A DNA stretch of 64,000 bases from Verrucomicrobiota bacterium (GTDB taxonomy: Bacteria > Verrucomicrobiota > Verrucomicrobiia > Opitutales > Opitutaceae): the NCBI GenBank assembly GCA_023416735.1, contig JAEZGX010000037.1, positions 1 to 64,000 on the forward strand, in the 5' to 3' direction. The stretch's first letter is position 1, and each line of letters begins with the position of its first letter. This document shows positions 19,052-27,661 of the stretch, piece after piece. The notes beneath the pieces are model-generated. The model had not been told where the DNA came from. It saw only the letters and a list, made by a program, of their open reading frames with translations, and searched no databases. The position numbers and the translations under genes are program-made.

Positions 19052-19429
19052 TTAAACCGCGGCGGGAAGTTCCGCGTAGGCCCGGATGTCATCCGCGTGG
19101 CGGCGCCTCATCAGGTTGCTGGTGCGTTTGCGCAACATCCGGTCAAGCTTGTCGATCAGCAGCGAAATCGATGCGGGCGCCGCGTCCGTCGACACCGACG
19201 CGGTCAAATCCGGCCCGGCGAGTTCGATCCGGCCTCTCGCGATAAACGTCCGTCCGCGACCGCGCGGATCGTGTTCGACATCGATGCGAAGGCGGACAAT
19301 GCGCGGTTCGTGGCGAAAAAGGCGTTCCGCCTTGGCTTCGATCAGCGCCTTGGTGGCGTCGTCGAGTTCGAAACGAATGCCTCGAAGCAGCAGCTTGGAG
19401 CGAGTATCGGAGCGAGGAATAGCGATCAT
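19052..19429 (-). CDS. hpf: HPF/RaiA-family ribosome-associated protein
   Basis: 125 aa from ATG 19429 (a TTG three codons upstream is less likely). Short hibernation-factor-like protein of the sigma-54 modulation/HPF family: KLLLRGIRFELDDATKALIEAKAERLFRHE, then IVRLRIDVEHDP and the final Arg-rich helix LIDKLDRMLRKRTSNLMRRR. Such proteins bind the 30S subunit in slow growth and silence ribosomes. It lacks the C-terminal domain of long HPF. It is monocistronic by appearance, with 230 bp to the next gene on the same strand. Confidence 0.75.
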   Translation of the reverse strand: MIAIPRSDTRSKLLLRGIRFELDDATKALIEAKAERLFRHEPRIVRLRIDVEHDPRGRGRTFIARGRIELAGPDLTASVSTDAAPASISLLIDKLDRMLRKRTSNLMRRRHADDIRAYAELPAAV

Positions 19430-19925
19430 GGTGAACAAGGTCTGAGATGGATGATGGAACCGCCCGCGAAAATCTCGCAGGCCAGTGGCGAGAAAGGCCG
19501 CAACGTGACTGCACGCCGCGCGTTGATCTTGTCGGGGGGATGCGAGCGCGCGCCTCCGCGCGAGTCCGCGATTTGCCGGCGCCTGCGAGCAGCGGGCCGC
19601 GCGAGCGAAACTTACCAGGGCACGTTCGCTGACAGCGCCGGCGAAGCCAGGCAGACGACGATCGTTTGGCGCGATTGTCGTAGAGCTGTATGAAGCGAAA
19701 TCATGGGCAACGGGGTTCCCCCACCAACGGCCACGTCGGCGGATCTGTCAAGCCCTCGGCGCCACGTTTCGGCACGTATCGTTTTTTTGGATATTGCATC
19801 ACATCGCGTCTTATATTCGCCCAGATAAGACGCCGCCCAAGAGACGAAGAGCCATGCGGAACGCGCATGACGGCGTTGGCGTCCGCGCAGTAGGCAGAGC
19901 TTGTCTGCGCTGTTACTATAGCGCC
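19430..19925. other. Intergenic region upstream of the HPF-like gene
   Basis: About 500 bp between divergent genes. A perfect 9-bp inverted repeat, GCGTCTTAT (19806-19814) with ATAAGACGC (19825-19833), 10-nt spacer, lies about 95 bp upstream of a small membrane-protein gene and could be an operator or hairpin. The open frames here look like composition artefacts (Arg-rich). No RNA gene was recognised. Confidence 0.45.
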
Positions 19926-20165
19926 ATGAAACCTCAGCCCCACTCCCACACCGCGCCTCGTCCGCAGGCCGCTCACTTCTACGAATCCATCCGCTCCACC
20001 GCCGAAGGGTCGCTCCACACGAACGCCCGGCATCATCCGCCGCCCGCCCGCTATCCCCGTTATCCGGCGCTTTCGGACGACGATCAGCCACCGCTGATCT
20101 CCGCGCGCGCCATCGCCGCCCTGGTGCTGATCGCGCTCATCGTCGCGATGGCCATCGGACTCTAG
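19926..20165 (+). CDS. Small single-TM protein
   Basis: 79 aa from ATG 19926. The N-terminal 55 residues are polar and His/Pro-rich. A single strong membrane segment, ARAIAALVLIALIVAMAIGL, ends exactly at the stop codon, as in a tail-anchored protein. No family is recognised and no clear Shine-Dalgarno sequence is present. A second protein with the same plan (polar N-terminus, C-terminal TM) lies at 23499-23717. The well-formed TM end makes a real gene plausible. Confidence 0.45.
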   Translation: MKPQPHSHTAPRPQAAHFYESIRSTAEGSLHTNARHHPPPARYPRYPALSDDDQPPLISARAIAALVLIALIVAMAIGL

Positions 20166-20634
20166 TTACCGCGGCTCGACGCACTTTTCGCGAGGCGAAG
20201 CGGGATCCCTCACGAAAGGGGGGCGCGTCGAAATATAACAATTAACGACGCGAACTCGCCGCTTTCCGCTTCGCGGCCGCGCCCAAGCCGCCGCAGGCTT
20301 GACAATATATTTTTCCGCCCCACACGTCCCCTAAAGTGAACGCCCGCACGCATCAGATTTATACTTTCTGGACCCGCCGACAACGGTTGGCGGACGGTTC
20401 GTTGTATATCTGCCCCGAGCGGCCCGGCGCCGCGAGCTAAAGGTCGTCGCGCAAAGCGCGCCCGGACCTTGGCCCCCGGCTCCGGGATAATATAGCAGAA
20501 CACTGCCCCGCCCCCCGCGGCACGACCTTCGTCGTGCGCGTGCCCCTCCTCCAGCGCGTGGCTGCGGCCACGTTCAATCCTCCTGCCTTGGATCGCGCCC
20601 CCGCGCTTGCTGAGGCCCAACTCTGGTCATTCCC
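20166..20634. other. Intergenic region before the metallophosphoesterase gene
   Basis: A 469-bp gap. AT-rich islands stand out in GC-rich sequence: CTTGACAATATAT near 20297, TTTATACTTT near 20353 and TTGTATAT near 20402. TTGACA and TATACT are good -35/-10 words, but they are not spaced as one promoter. I see no gene or RNA structure that I can name. Confidence 0.4.
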
Positions 20635-21348
20635 ATGATTCTCCTTCACGTCACCGATTTCCACTTCAACCAGCGCTGGTTCGACTGGCTGCTGCATCGT
20701 GCCCCGATGCACGACGTGGTCGTGATGTCCGGAGACATGCTCGATCTCACGCTCGCTACGCCGCCGCAGCAGCAAATCGCTTGGGTATCCGCCTGGCTCA
20801 ACGCGTTTCCTCGCCCGATCGCCGTCTGCAGTGGCAACCACGATCTCGAATGGGACTCGGCGAACGAGCGTTGGACGCCCGCGTATTGGCTTCGTCGCAT
20901 CGCCAATCCCTTGGTGTGGACCGACGGCCAGCGCGTTCGCCTCAACGGCCTCTCGATCCTCAGCATCGGTGCGACCACGCGCCCCAAGGGCGGCATGGCG
21001 GATGTGTGGATCGCGCACGCGCCCCCCAGCGGCACGCTCGTGGCCACGCGTCTCAACGGAGACGATGTCGGCGATCCGGATCTCGTTGCGCCGGTCCGCC
21101 GCTACGCGCCTCGGCTCGTGCTTTCCGGACACGTGCACCGGCCGTTGTCGTGGCAAGCGCACGTCGACGGCACGCTGTATCTGAATCCCGGATGCAATCC
21201 CGACGCTCCTTTCCCGAACCACATCGTGGTTCACACCGATCGCATGACCACCCGGCTCGTCGCCGCTCCGCGCGCGACGCCTCACGCGATCGAGATCCCG
21301 CTCAACCACCCTGTGGCTGACGACAGCGAGGCCCTCGCGGTGGCCTGA
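20635..21348 (+). CDS. Calcineurin-like metallophosphoesterase
   Basis: 237-aa cytoplasmic protein. It has the full metallophosphoesterase motif set: D-F-H (residues 8-10), GDM (about 33-35), GNHD (66-69), H-A-P (about 125) and GHVH (about 163-166), which bind two metals and hydrolyse phosphoesters. The length matches small YfcE/Icc-like members. The substrate cannot be told from sequence. It leads a plus-strand run with an Rnk-like gene and homospermidine synthase, with gaps of about 90 and 75 bp. Confidence 0.88.
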   Translation: MILLHVTDFHFNQRWFDWLLHRAPMHDVVVMSGDMLDLTLATPPQQQIAWVSAWLNAFPRPIAVCSGNHDLEWDSANERWTPAYWLRRIANPLVWTDGQRVRLNGLSILSIGATTRPKGGMADVWIAHAPPSGTLVATRLNGDDVGDPDLVAPVRRYAPRLVLSGHVHRPLSWQAHVDGTLYLNPGCNPDAPFPNHIVVHTDRMTTRLVAAPRATPHAIEIPLNHPVADDSEALAVA

Positions 21349-21436
21349 ACCGCTCAACCTCTCCGCAGCCTTTCACGCGCGCTCCCTCAGCGTCGCGTGC
21401 GGCTGCACACCCAAATCATCCCAACAACCAATCATC

Positions 21437-21865
21437 ATGAACCATACTCCTATCTACATCTCCCGCGGCGATCATAGCCGACTGCGTTTGTTTCTCGCCA
21501 CCGCGCTGCACTCCAATTCCAGCGAGGCCCTGCGCAAATTATCCGACGAGCTCGACCGCGCCGCCGTGGTCGATGCGTCCGCGCTCCCGCCGGAGGTCGT
21601 CACAATGAACTCAACCGTGGAGTTCGAAGACCTCGGCACGGGCGAAGTCGAGGAATACACCATCACGTTCCCCGATCGCGCGAACCTCGACCTCAAACGC
21701 ATCTCGATCCTCGCCCCGATCGGCACCGCCCTCATCGGCTGCCGCGCTGGCGATATCGTGAAGTGGTCCACGCCGGGCGGCGTGCGGCAGTTGAAGGTGC
21801 GAAGCGTGACTCCGCCGAAACCCGATACCTCCGCGCCAGCGATCTTCGCCGCCGCCACAGCCTAA
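21437..21865 (+). CDS. rnk: Rnk/GreA C-terminal domain protein
   Basis: 142 aa. The N-terminus (IYISRGDHSRLRLFLATAL) and the GreA/B C-terminal-type FKBP-like domain (STVEFEDLGTGEVEEYTITFPDRA, LAPIGTALIGCRAGDIVKWSTPGG) match Rnk, the RNA-polymerase-binding 'regulator of nucleoside diphosphate kinase'. Like Rnk, it has no long coiled-coil to enter the polymerase channel. Role by family: competes with Gre factors; not proven here. The Ala-rich C-terminal tail is non-conserved. Confidence 0.82.
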   Translation: MNHTPIYISRGDHSRLRLFLATALHSNSSEALRKLSDELDRAAVVDASALPPEVVTMNSTVEFEDLGTGEVEEYTITFPDRANLDLKRISILAPIGTALIGCRAGDIVKWSTPGGVRQLKVRSVTPPKPDTSAPAIFAAATA

Positions 21866-21941
21866 CGCCAACGCCGTCGTCGGCTCCCTTGCCACCGGAC
21901 CGTCCCGTCCCGCGCGCTCAATCCTCAACCCTTCTCATTCC

Positions 21942-23387
21942 ATGGAATTCAAAAATCGCATCGTGATGATCGGTCACGGCGTCGTTGCCCAAGCGCTGCT
22001 GCCGATGCTCGTCAAACATCTCCGCGTGCCTTGCACGAAGATCGTGGTGATCGATTTCGTCGATCGCACAGCGGTGTTGAAGCCGTGGATCGAGAAGGGC
22101 CTTCGTTTCTTCCACGAACGAGTCACGCCTTTCAGTCTCGCGCGCCTGCTTTCTTCGCATGCCCGCGCCGGCGACCTCATCGTCGACCTGGCGTGGAGCG
22201 TCGACTTCTTCGACATCGTCCAATGGGCCCACGACAACGAGGTCCTCTACATCAACGCGTCGCTCGAGTCCTGGGATCCCACTGCCGAGATGCATCGCAA
22301 GCCGACGATCGATAAATCCCTCTACAGCCGCTACGCGAAACTCCTTCCCTTGATCGCGAAATGGCGCGGCGGCACGACCGCGGTCGTCGACCACGGTTCG
22401 AATCCAGGTCTCGTCTCGCACTTCGCGAAGACAGGATTGCTCAACATCGGCGCCGCGGTTCTGCGCGAGAACAAGCTCTCCGTTCCGCGCAAGCGCCGCC
22501 TCGAACGGCTCATCGAGGAAGAAACCTTTCCTCAGCTCGCCCGCGAGCTGGGCGTCAAAGTCATTCACTGCAGCGAGTGGGATAGCCAGCGTGCCGACAA
22601 GGCAAAGTCCCCCGACGAATTCGTCTCCACGTGGAGCCCCGAGGGCATGTGGGAAGAATCCATCTCGCCCTCCGAGATCGGCTGGGGAACTCACGAGAAA
22701 TGGGTGCCGCCGCTCGCGACGCAGCCCGCCATGGGTCCCGGCAACCAGATCGTGCTTCCTCAGATGGGTCTCAACACCTGGGTCCGCTCCTGGGTGCCGA
22801 ATCAGGAAATCGTCGGCATGGTCGTGACGCATGGCGAATCGTTCGGACTCTCGCACCTGCTCACCGTGCGCGAAAACGACGAGGTCGTTTATCGGCCCAC
22901 CGTCCACTACGCCTATCTGCCGTCCAACGATTCCATTGTTTCGATGCACGAGCTGCGCGCGCGCAACTACGAGCTGCATCCGAAAACGCGCATCCTCACC
23001 AACGAGATCGTCACCGGCGAAGATGCCGTCGGCGCACTCATCATGGGTCACCGCTTCCGATCCTGGTGGACCGGCAGCACGCTCTCGATCGCCGAGGCCC
23101 GCAAGAAAGTCCCGGGCGTCAACGCCACCGCCGTGCAAGTCGCCGCCGGCGTCCTCGCCGGTCTCACGTGGGCCATCCGAAATCCCCAACGCGGCGTCTG
23201 CCTCCCCGAGGATCTGCCGCACGACGAAATCCTCGATGTCGCCCGCCCCTACCTCGGCACACTCACGTCCGAGCGTTCCGATTGGACGCCGCTGAGCCGT
23301 CACCGCGTTTACTTCGAAGAACGCGCCGACACCCAGGTCGACAAGTCCGACCCGTGGCAATTCCGCAACTTCCTCTTCCGGCCGTGA
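21942..23387 (+). CDS. hss: Homospermidine synthase
   Basis: 481 aa, the normal length of bacterial homospermidine synthase. It forms sym-homospermidine from putrescine units (or spermidine plus putrescine) with NAD as prosthetic group, in the cytosol. It belongs to the saccharopine-dehydrogenase-like family: N-terminal Rossmann segment IVMIGHGVVAQALLPML, VIDFVDR after the second strand, NASLESWDPT, VVDHGSNPGLVSHFAK, and SLYSRYAKLLP. Homospermidine replaces spermidine in some bacteria. A small membrane-protein gene follows 111 bp later. No putrescine-forming gene is in the window. Confidence 0.93.
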   Translation: MEFKNRIVMIGHGVVAQALLPMLVKHLRVPCTKIVVIDFVDRTAVLKPWIEKGLRFFHERVTPFSLARLLSSHARAGDLIVDLAWSVDFFDIVQWAHDNEVLYINASLESWDPTAEMHRKPTIDKSLYSRYAKLLPLIAKWRGGTTAVVDHGSNPGLVSHFAKTGLLNIGAAVLRENKLSVPRKRRLERLIEEETFPQLARELGVKVIHCSEWDSQRADKAKSPDEFVSTWSPEGMWEESISPSEIGWGTHEKWVPPLATQPAMGPGNQIVLPQMGLNTWVRSWVPNQEIVGMVVTHGESFGLSHLLTVRENDEVVYRPTVHYAYLPSNDSIVSMHELRARNYELHPKTRILTNEIVTGEDAVGALIMGHRFRSWWTGSTLSIAEARKKVPGVNATAVQVAAGVLAGLTWAIRNPQRGVCLPEDLPHDEILDVARPYLGTLTSERSDWTPLSRHRVYFEERADTQVDKSDPWQFRNFLFRP

Positions 23388-23498
23388 TGATTTCTCCCGA
23401 TCCAGCGCGGAAAACACCCACCGACCCCGCGTCCCATCCCGCCGTGAAGCCACCGCGCCACCGCGCGCGGACCTTCCTCACCCTCAACCGATCCGCTC

Positions 23499-23717
23499 AT
23501 GAAAACCACCCACAACTTTCTCTCGCCGCCTCCTCATCGACGTCGACCTTGCCGTTCCAAGAACCACATTGGCCGCGCCTTCTCGAACTCGGCTCCACGA
23601 CCCGCCCAGGTCCTCAAGGAATCCGAAAACGAAGACACCTACTGGACCGGCTATGTGCGTCTGCTCGTTCTCGTGATCGTCATCACGATCGCGGGCACCA
23701 TCGCCGCCACTCTCTGA
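23499..23717 (+). CDS. Small C-terminal single-TM protein
   Basis: 72 aa from ATG 23499. A basic, Pro-rich N-terminus (about 35 aa) is followed by an acidic stretch (ESENEDTYWTG) and one strong membrane helix, YVRLLVLVIVITIAGTIAATL, that ends at the stop. The plan matches the 79-aa protein at 19926-20165, but the sequences are not clearly homologous by eye. The N-terminal part could be non-coding, but no other start is available. Its function is unknown; it may be co-transcribed with hss. Confidence 0.5.
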   Translation: MKTTHNFLSPPPHRRRPCRSKNHIGRAFSNSAPRPAQVLKESENEDTYWTGYVRLLVLVIVITIAGTIAATL

Positions 23718-23818
23718 TCACGCCGGGAGCGATCCGCGAACCTCGACAAAACAGCGATCCTTGTTTCCGGCCTTGACCGGCTCGGCGCGACCGGCAGCGT
23801 AACCGTTCCTCACTCCAC

Positions 23819-23892
23819 TGCCTGGTGGTGTAATGGTAGCACAGGCGACTTTGACTCGCCTAGTCATGGTTCGAATCCATGCCGGGCAGCCA
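23819..23892 (+). tRNA. tRNA-Gln (UUG)
   Basis: 74 nt including an encoded CCA. Acceptor stem TGCCTGG/CCGGGCA with one G-T pair, discriminator G, D-stem GTG/CAC, anticodon stem GGCGA/TCGCC with loop CTTTGAC (anticodon TTG, reads CAA/CAG), and T-arm CATGG-TTCGAAT-CCATG. All arms pair, so the gene looks intact. No second tRNA is adjacent. Confidence 0.97.
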
Positions 23893-24053
23893 GTCGACGC
23901 GGCTCTCAAAGCCGTCCATCGAAACGTCGGTCTCCCGCCAGGAAAGTCGCGTCACCCACAGCGGAACTCGCGCAGCTCCACGAGCTCAGCCCATCTCGCG
24001 AATCAGCAAAGCTGCTAACACGCTACCCGCCCACGCAACACGCGGACGGCCTC

Positions 24054-24374
24054 TCAACGCACCTGCCTGCCCGCGGCCTCTTCTTCGTCCCGCAGCAATC
24101 TGCGATCCGCCACGAAGGGACCGAACGGCACCACCGACGCCAGCACCAACAGCGCCGACTTCTTCCAGCTCCAGCTGTATTCGACATGCGCCTGCAAAAT
24201 CGCGGCGAGATAAGCGATGAACAACACGCCATGCGCCATGCCCACAACGCTCACCGCCTGAGGCTGACCCGCCAGATACTTCAACGGCATCGCGACGCCG
24301 AGCAGCAACAGAAATGAGAGACCTTCGAGAAAACCAACCAGCCGGAGCCGGCCTAAGACCGTAGTTAACTTCAT
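24054..24374 (-). CDS. DUF3817 small integral membrane protein
   Basis: 106 aa from ATG 24374. It has three predicted membrane helices with the DUF3817 pattern: LRLVGFLEGLSFLLLLGVAMPLKYL, VGMAHGVLFIAYLAAIL with the conserved GxxHG, and KKSALLVLASVVPFGPFVAD. This is an uncharacterised inner-membrane family. It is divergent from the HDOD gene, with a 184-bp shared upstream region. Confidence 0.85.
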   Translation of the reverse strand: MKLTTVLGRLRLVGFLEGLSFLLLLGVAMPLKYLAGQPQAVSVVGMAHGVLFIAYLAAILQAHVEYSWSWKKSALLVLASVVPFGPFVADRRLLRDEEEAAGRQVR

Positions 24375-24558
24375 GAGAATGGTGGCCCGCGAAACAACGT
24401 GCCGCGTCGCCGCAACACAAGCTCTCACCCCGCCCCAGGAAATTCTCCGCGAAAATCCAAACGTCTCGAACGCCCCGTCCCTCCCGCTCCAAACCCCTTG
24501 TTACGCATCTCTGCGCGAAAGTCTTTCGACCCGCGTGCCGATAACAGCTTCGACTGTG

Positions 24559-25356
24559 ATGGCCCGCGAAAACCTCTCCGAACAGATCGACTTACAAAAG
24601 CTCCCGAGCGGCCCCCGCGTTCTCGCCCGCCTCAGCTCGCTCGTTCATCGACCCGGAATCGACCTCGCCGAAATCGCCGAGCTCTTCCGCGCCGACCCGG
24701 CTCTCACCGCCCGCATCATCGCCGCGTGCAACAGCGCCTTCTACTCCCCCGAAGCGCGCATCACCGAATTTCGCCAGGCGCTCCTTCATCTCGGATTTCG
24801 CGAACTCGTGCGGCTCGTCGAGATCGCCACCATCACCGATCTACGTCGTCACCCTACTCACCTCTACGCCCAAACCGCCGACCACTTCTGGGAACGCTCT
24901 CTCCACACCGCCTTCGTCATGGACGAACTCAGCGGACGCGATCCTTTCGCCTACACCGCTGGCATCATGCACCTCGTCGGCGTCTGGGTGCTTTGCACCC
25001 TCACTCCCACCCACACGACTTCGATCGCCGCTCGTGAACTGGCCTTGCAGGCTCAACTCGAACAACTTCGCCTTGGCGTTTCGTTCGCCGAAGCCGGCGC
25101 CGCCGCCCTCGCCAAATGGGGTTTTCCCTTCGCGATCTGCACCGCCGTCAACCGCCAGCTCACCCCGTCGCTCTGCCGCGACCCGCATCACCGCGCGCTC
25201 GCGATCCTCCTGAGCCGCGCCATCGCCATCACCGATTGGCATTACGGCGCCAAAAACGAAAAATCCCTCATCCGCTCCGATCTCACCCTCACCGATCTCG
25301 AACACTGCAACGCCCGCGCCGCCCGCCAAACCGCAAAAATCGGCTTCGGCTTCTAG
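24559..25356 (+). CDS. HDOD-domain signalling protein
   Basis: 265 aa from ATG 24559; the open frame extends upstream but lacks domain content. The HDOD domain (an HD-domain relative without metal ligands) spans about residues 10-205: LPSGPRVLARLSSLV, ADPALTARIIAACNSAFYSPEARITEFRQALLHLGFREL, and YTAGIMHLVGVWVLC where a catalytic HD would stand. HDOD proteins usually take part in signalling (motility, c-di-GMP, stress) by protein contacts. No extra output domain is fused. The gene is single, and its converging neighbour is the DUF1264 gene. Confidence 0.85.
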   Translation: MARENLSEQIDLQKLPSGPRVLARLSSLVHRPGIDLAEIAELFRADPALTARIIAACNSAFYSPEARITEFRQALLHLGFRELVRLVEIATITDLRRHPTHLYAQTADHFWERSLHTAFVMDELSGRDPFAYTAGIMHLVGVWVLCTLTPTHTTSIAARELALQAQLEQLRLGVSFAEAGAAALAKWGFPFAICTAVNRQLTPSLCRDPHHRALAILLSRAIAITDWHYGAKNEKSLIRSDLTLTDLEHCNARAARQTAKIGFGF

Positions 25357-25412
25357 CTCCCCATGGAGCACCTCCCCCGGGTGAGCCACACTTCGCCAGC
25401 TTCAACCACTCC

Positions 25413-26246
25413 TCACCACGCGAGATAGCGCAGCATCTTCCCGCTTCTTCCCGCCGTCCCATCGGCCCCCGCGGGCGCCACCTTCTCCACACGGAGCTGG
25501 ATCGCTTCACCCCGCTGCCAGGCGTCCGCACCCGGCGCGATCTCGCGCGTCGGAATTTTCTCCCGTGCCTTCCGCTTCTCGGCCGTATTCACGCCCACGT
25601 CCTCATCGCGCGCCCGCACCATCGCTTCATTCACCTGCCCATCTTCCGTAAAACTCATCATCAACTGCGGCACACCCAACGGCAGCTTGTCCCCGCGATC
25701 CACCTGCCACGTGTGCCAGGTTTTTCCATACGTCGTCACGAGTTCCTCCATCAGTTCGTTCTCCGCCACGTCCGGCAACCCCGGCGCCACGAGCAAACCC
25801 GATTTCACCTCGTGGCGATGCGAGTGCCACAGCTTCTTCTCCTCTTCGGGCAACTCCCGAAACAGCCGTTCGCTGATGATGTATTCGATTCCAATCAGCC
25901 GCGCATCTTCCTTGTCCGAATCATAAATCACGCACTGCCGCACTTCGTCGTTCAGATGCGCGCAGTAATGATCCGCGCGGACCTGCCGCTGCATGTCCCC
26001 GCTGTAAGCGTGAAACCCGCACACATGCGCATGAATCCGCCGCAACGGCGCCTCGCGCTGCAACAGCTCCGCTCCCGCCTCCAAAACCTTCGTCTTCGCA
26101 CTCTTCTCCTCTCCGGGCACCGCGTGTGTCCCATGCTCCGCCGCACCTACCCCCACGCCCCACAACACCGCCGCCAACACCAGCCCTCTTTTTGCGCCTT
26201 TTGCGCCTCTTTGCGGCCATCCCCGTCCGTTTTTATCCGCATTCAT
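25413..26246 (-). CDS. DUF1264/OBAP-like exported protein
   Basis: 277 aa. The conserved core at about 70-200 matches DUF1264 (relatives of plant oil-body-associated proteins): HAHVCGFHAYSGDMQRQV, DHYCAHLNDEVRQCVIYDSD, ARLIGIEYIISERLFRELP and KLWHSHRHEVKSGLLVAP. A hydrophobic segment (LVLAAVLWGVGVGAA, about 22-36) suggests export. The first ~20 residues (DKNGRGWPQRGAKGAKRG) are translated from a dispersed repeat, so the true start could be later, although no ATG follows before the hydrophobic stretch. It is the third gene of a minus-strand run after LigC and the amine oxidase. The function of the bacterial family is unknown. Confidence 0.78.
   Translation of the reverse strand: MNADKNGRGWPQRGAKGAKRGLVLAAVLWGVGVGAAEHGTHAVPGEEKSAKTKVLEAGAELLQREAPLRRIHAHVCGFHAYSGDMQRQVRADHYCAHLNDEVRQCVIYDSDKEDARLIGIEYIISERLFRELPEEEKKLWHSHRHEVKSGLLVAPGLPDVAENELMEELVTTYGKTWHTWQVDRGDKLPLGVPQLMMSFTEDGQVNEAMVRARDEDVGVNTAEKRKAREKIPTREIAPGADAWQRGEAIQLRVEKVAPAGADGTAGRSGKMLRYLAW
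26187..26245. repeat. Dispersed GGCCGCAAAGAGGCGC repeat (copy 1)
   Basis: On the minus strand the segment reads GATGGCCGCAAAGAGGCGC then AAAAGGCGCAAAAAG. Very similar text lies at 27665-27705 and 29636-29665. This copy overlaps the start of the DUF1264 gene and encodes its first ~20 residues. Confidence 0.65.
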
Positions 26247-26275
26247 TCTTCACCCTCCATTTGTCTTCTTTGGTT

Positions 26276-27622
26276 TCACCCCGCCGCCCGTAAATCTTCC
26301 GAAGCCGCTTTCGCTGCCAGCTGCCCCGACACCACCGCGCCTTCCATCGTCGCGATAAATTTCTGCCGCGTGTAATCCCCCGCCAATGACAACCCGCGCA
26401 CCGGCGTCTTCTGCGCCGGCCGCAACCAGTCATTCCCCGGCGCCAGCGAATAAAAGTCGTCCGCATGATTCACCATGCGATACCGCGTCACCCGGTTCCG
26501 CACCGCCAGGCCAAGCTTGTCCGCATCCTCCAGCGCAATCGCCAGCACGCGATCCACCGGCAACCCGATCAACTCCTCCGACGGCCCCATGATGATCGAC
26601 AACCGCCCCGGCAGCCCGCGAAAGGTCGTCCTCCGCTGCTCGCTGAAACACGCCAGCGAGGTCCCCACGCCGAAGGTCGTGTGATCCACTTCCATCGGCG
26701 GCCCTTCCAACTCCAGTTGCAATGTCACCGCCGGCATCGTCGGCAGCTTCAACAACCCTTCTGCCCACTCTGCGCTGCCAAACTTCGCCCGCACCAATTC
26801 CTGCGCCACGCGTATCGAAGTCGCCACTACCACATGCCGCGCCCGATGCTCCACGCCCGCCGCGCGCACGCCGACCACGCGTTCGTTTTCCACGATCAAT
26901 TCGTCCACCGGCGCATTCGTCATCACTTCGCCGCCACGCCGGCGAATCGCCTCCGCTAGCGGATCCGTCATGACTTCCGTCATACCGCCCGCAAACGCCC
27001 CCACGCGCATGCTCGCCGCATTATCCAGATACGGCGCGATCAACGCGATAAACGCATACGCCGAGAACCGGCTCGCCGACACGAAATAGATCCCCGACAC
27101 GAGCGGCTCGAGCACCTTCGAAAACACCTCCGGATGCACGTCGAGCGCGGTCGCATAATCCCGCACCGACTGCCCGTCCAACCACGCGGGCCGATCCGTG
27201 TAATCCGCGATTCCCTGCAGCACGAATCGCGAAAACGACAGCTTCGCCGCGAGCGGCAGATAGTCGTTATTTCCCGCCACGTCGGCGAGGGTCTGCATCA
27301 AATTCTTCATGGGCGCCGCCGCAAACACCGCACTCGGTGCCGGTCGCGGCTGACGAAACTCCACTTCGTCCTCCCAAATCACGATCTCATCCCAATCCAC
27401 GCCTGCCCGCTTCAACAACTCCGGCAGCGCGCGATACACACCGAGCACACGATGCAGCCCCGACTCCACGCGCATCCCGTCCGGCTCGATCCATGACGAC
27501 GTCCGCCCGCCCGTCCACGGCTGCGCCTCCAGCACAAGCACCCTCCGTCCTTCTTCCGCCAACTCAAACGCACAGCTCAACCCCGCCAATCCCGCTCCCG
27601 CGACAATCACATCCACATCCAT
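26276..27622 (-). CDS. FAD-dependent amine oxidase / phytoene-desaturase-like oxidoreductase
   Basis: 448 aa. The N-terminal dinucleotide-binding motif VDVIVAGAGLAGLSCAFELAEEG, then VLVLEAQPWTGGRTSSW, is typical of the flavin amine oxidase/phytoene desaturase superfamily. The C-terminal FAD motif GLSLAGDYTRQKFIATMEGAVVSG matches carotenoid and hydroxysqualene (HpnE-like) desaturases. The substrate could be a carotenoid, squalene derivative or amine; neighbours do not decide, as no carotenoid or hopanoid genes are nearby. The gene ends 29 bp before the DUF1264 start and begins 39 bp after the LigC stop, so an operon is likely. Confidence 0.85.
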   Translation of the reverse strand: MDVDVIVAGAGLAGLSCAFELAEEGRRVLVLEAQPWTGGRTSSWIEPDGMRVESGLHRVLGVYRALPELLKRAGVDWDEIVIWEDEVEFRQPRPAPSAVFAAAPMKNLMQTLADVAGNNDYLPLAAKLSFSRFVLQGIADYTDRPAWLDGQSVRDYATALDVHPEVFSKVLEPLVSGIYFVSASRFSAYAFIALIAPYLDNAASMRVGAFAGGMTEVMTDPLAEAIRRRGGEVMTNAPVDELIVENERVVGVRAAGVEHRARHVVVATSIRVAQELVRAKFGSAEWAEGLLKLPTMPAVTLQLELEGPPMEVDHTTFGVGTSLACFSEQRRTTFRGLPGRLSIIMGPSEELIGLPVDRVLAIALEDADKLGLAVRNRVTRYRMVNHADDFYSLAPGNDWLRPAQKTPVRGLSLAGDYTRQKFIATMEGAVVSGQLAAKAASEDLRAAG

Positions 27623-27661
27623 CCTCCCACCGACACCCCCGATCCTTCCCGGTTCGCCGCC

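Noticed and set aside
23819..23892. tRNA as an attachment site of an integrated element
   Set aside because: No integrase, no repeated tRNA 3' end and no foreign gene block next to it.
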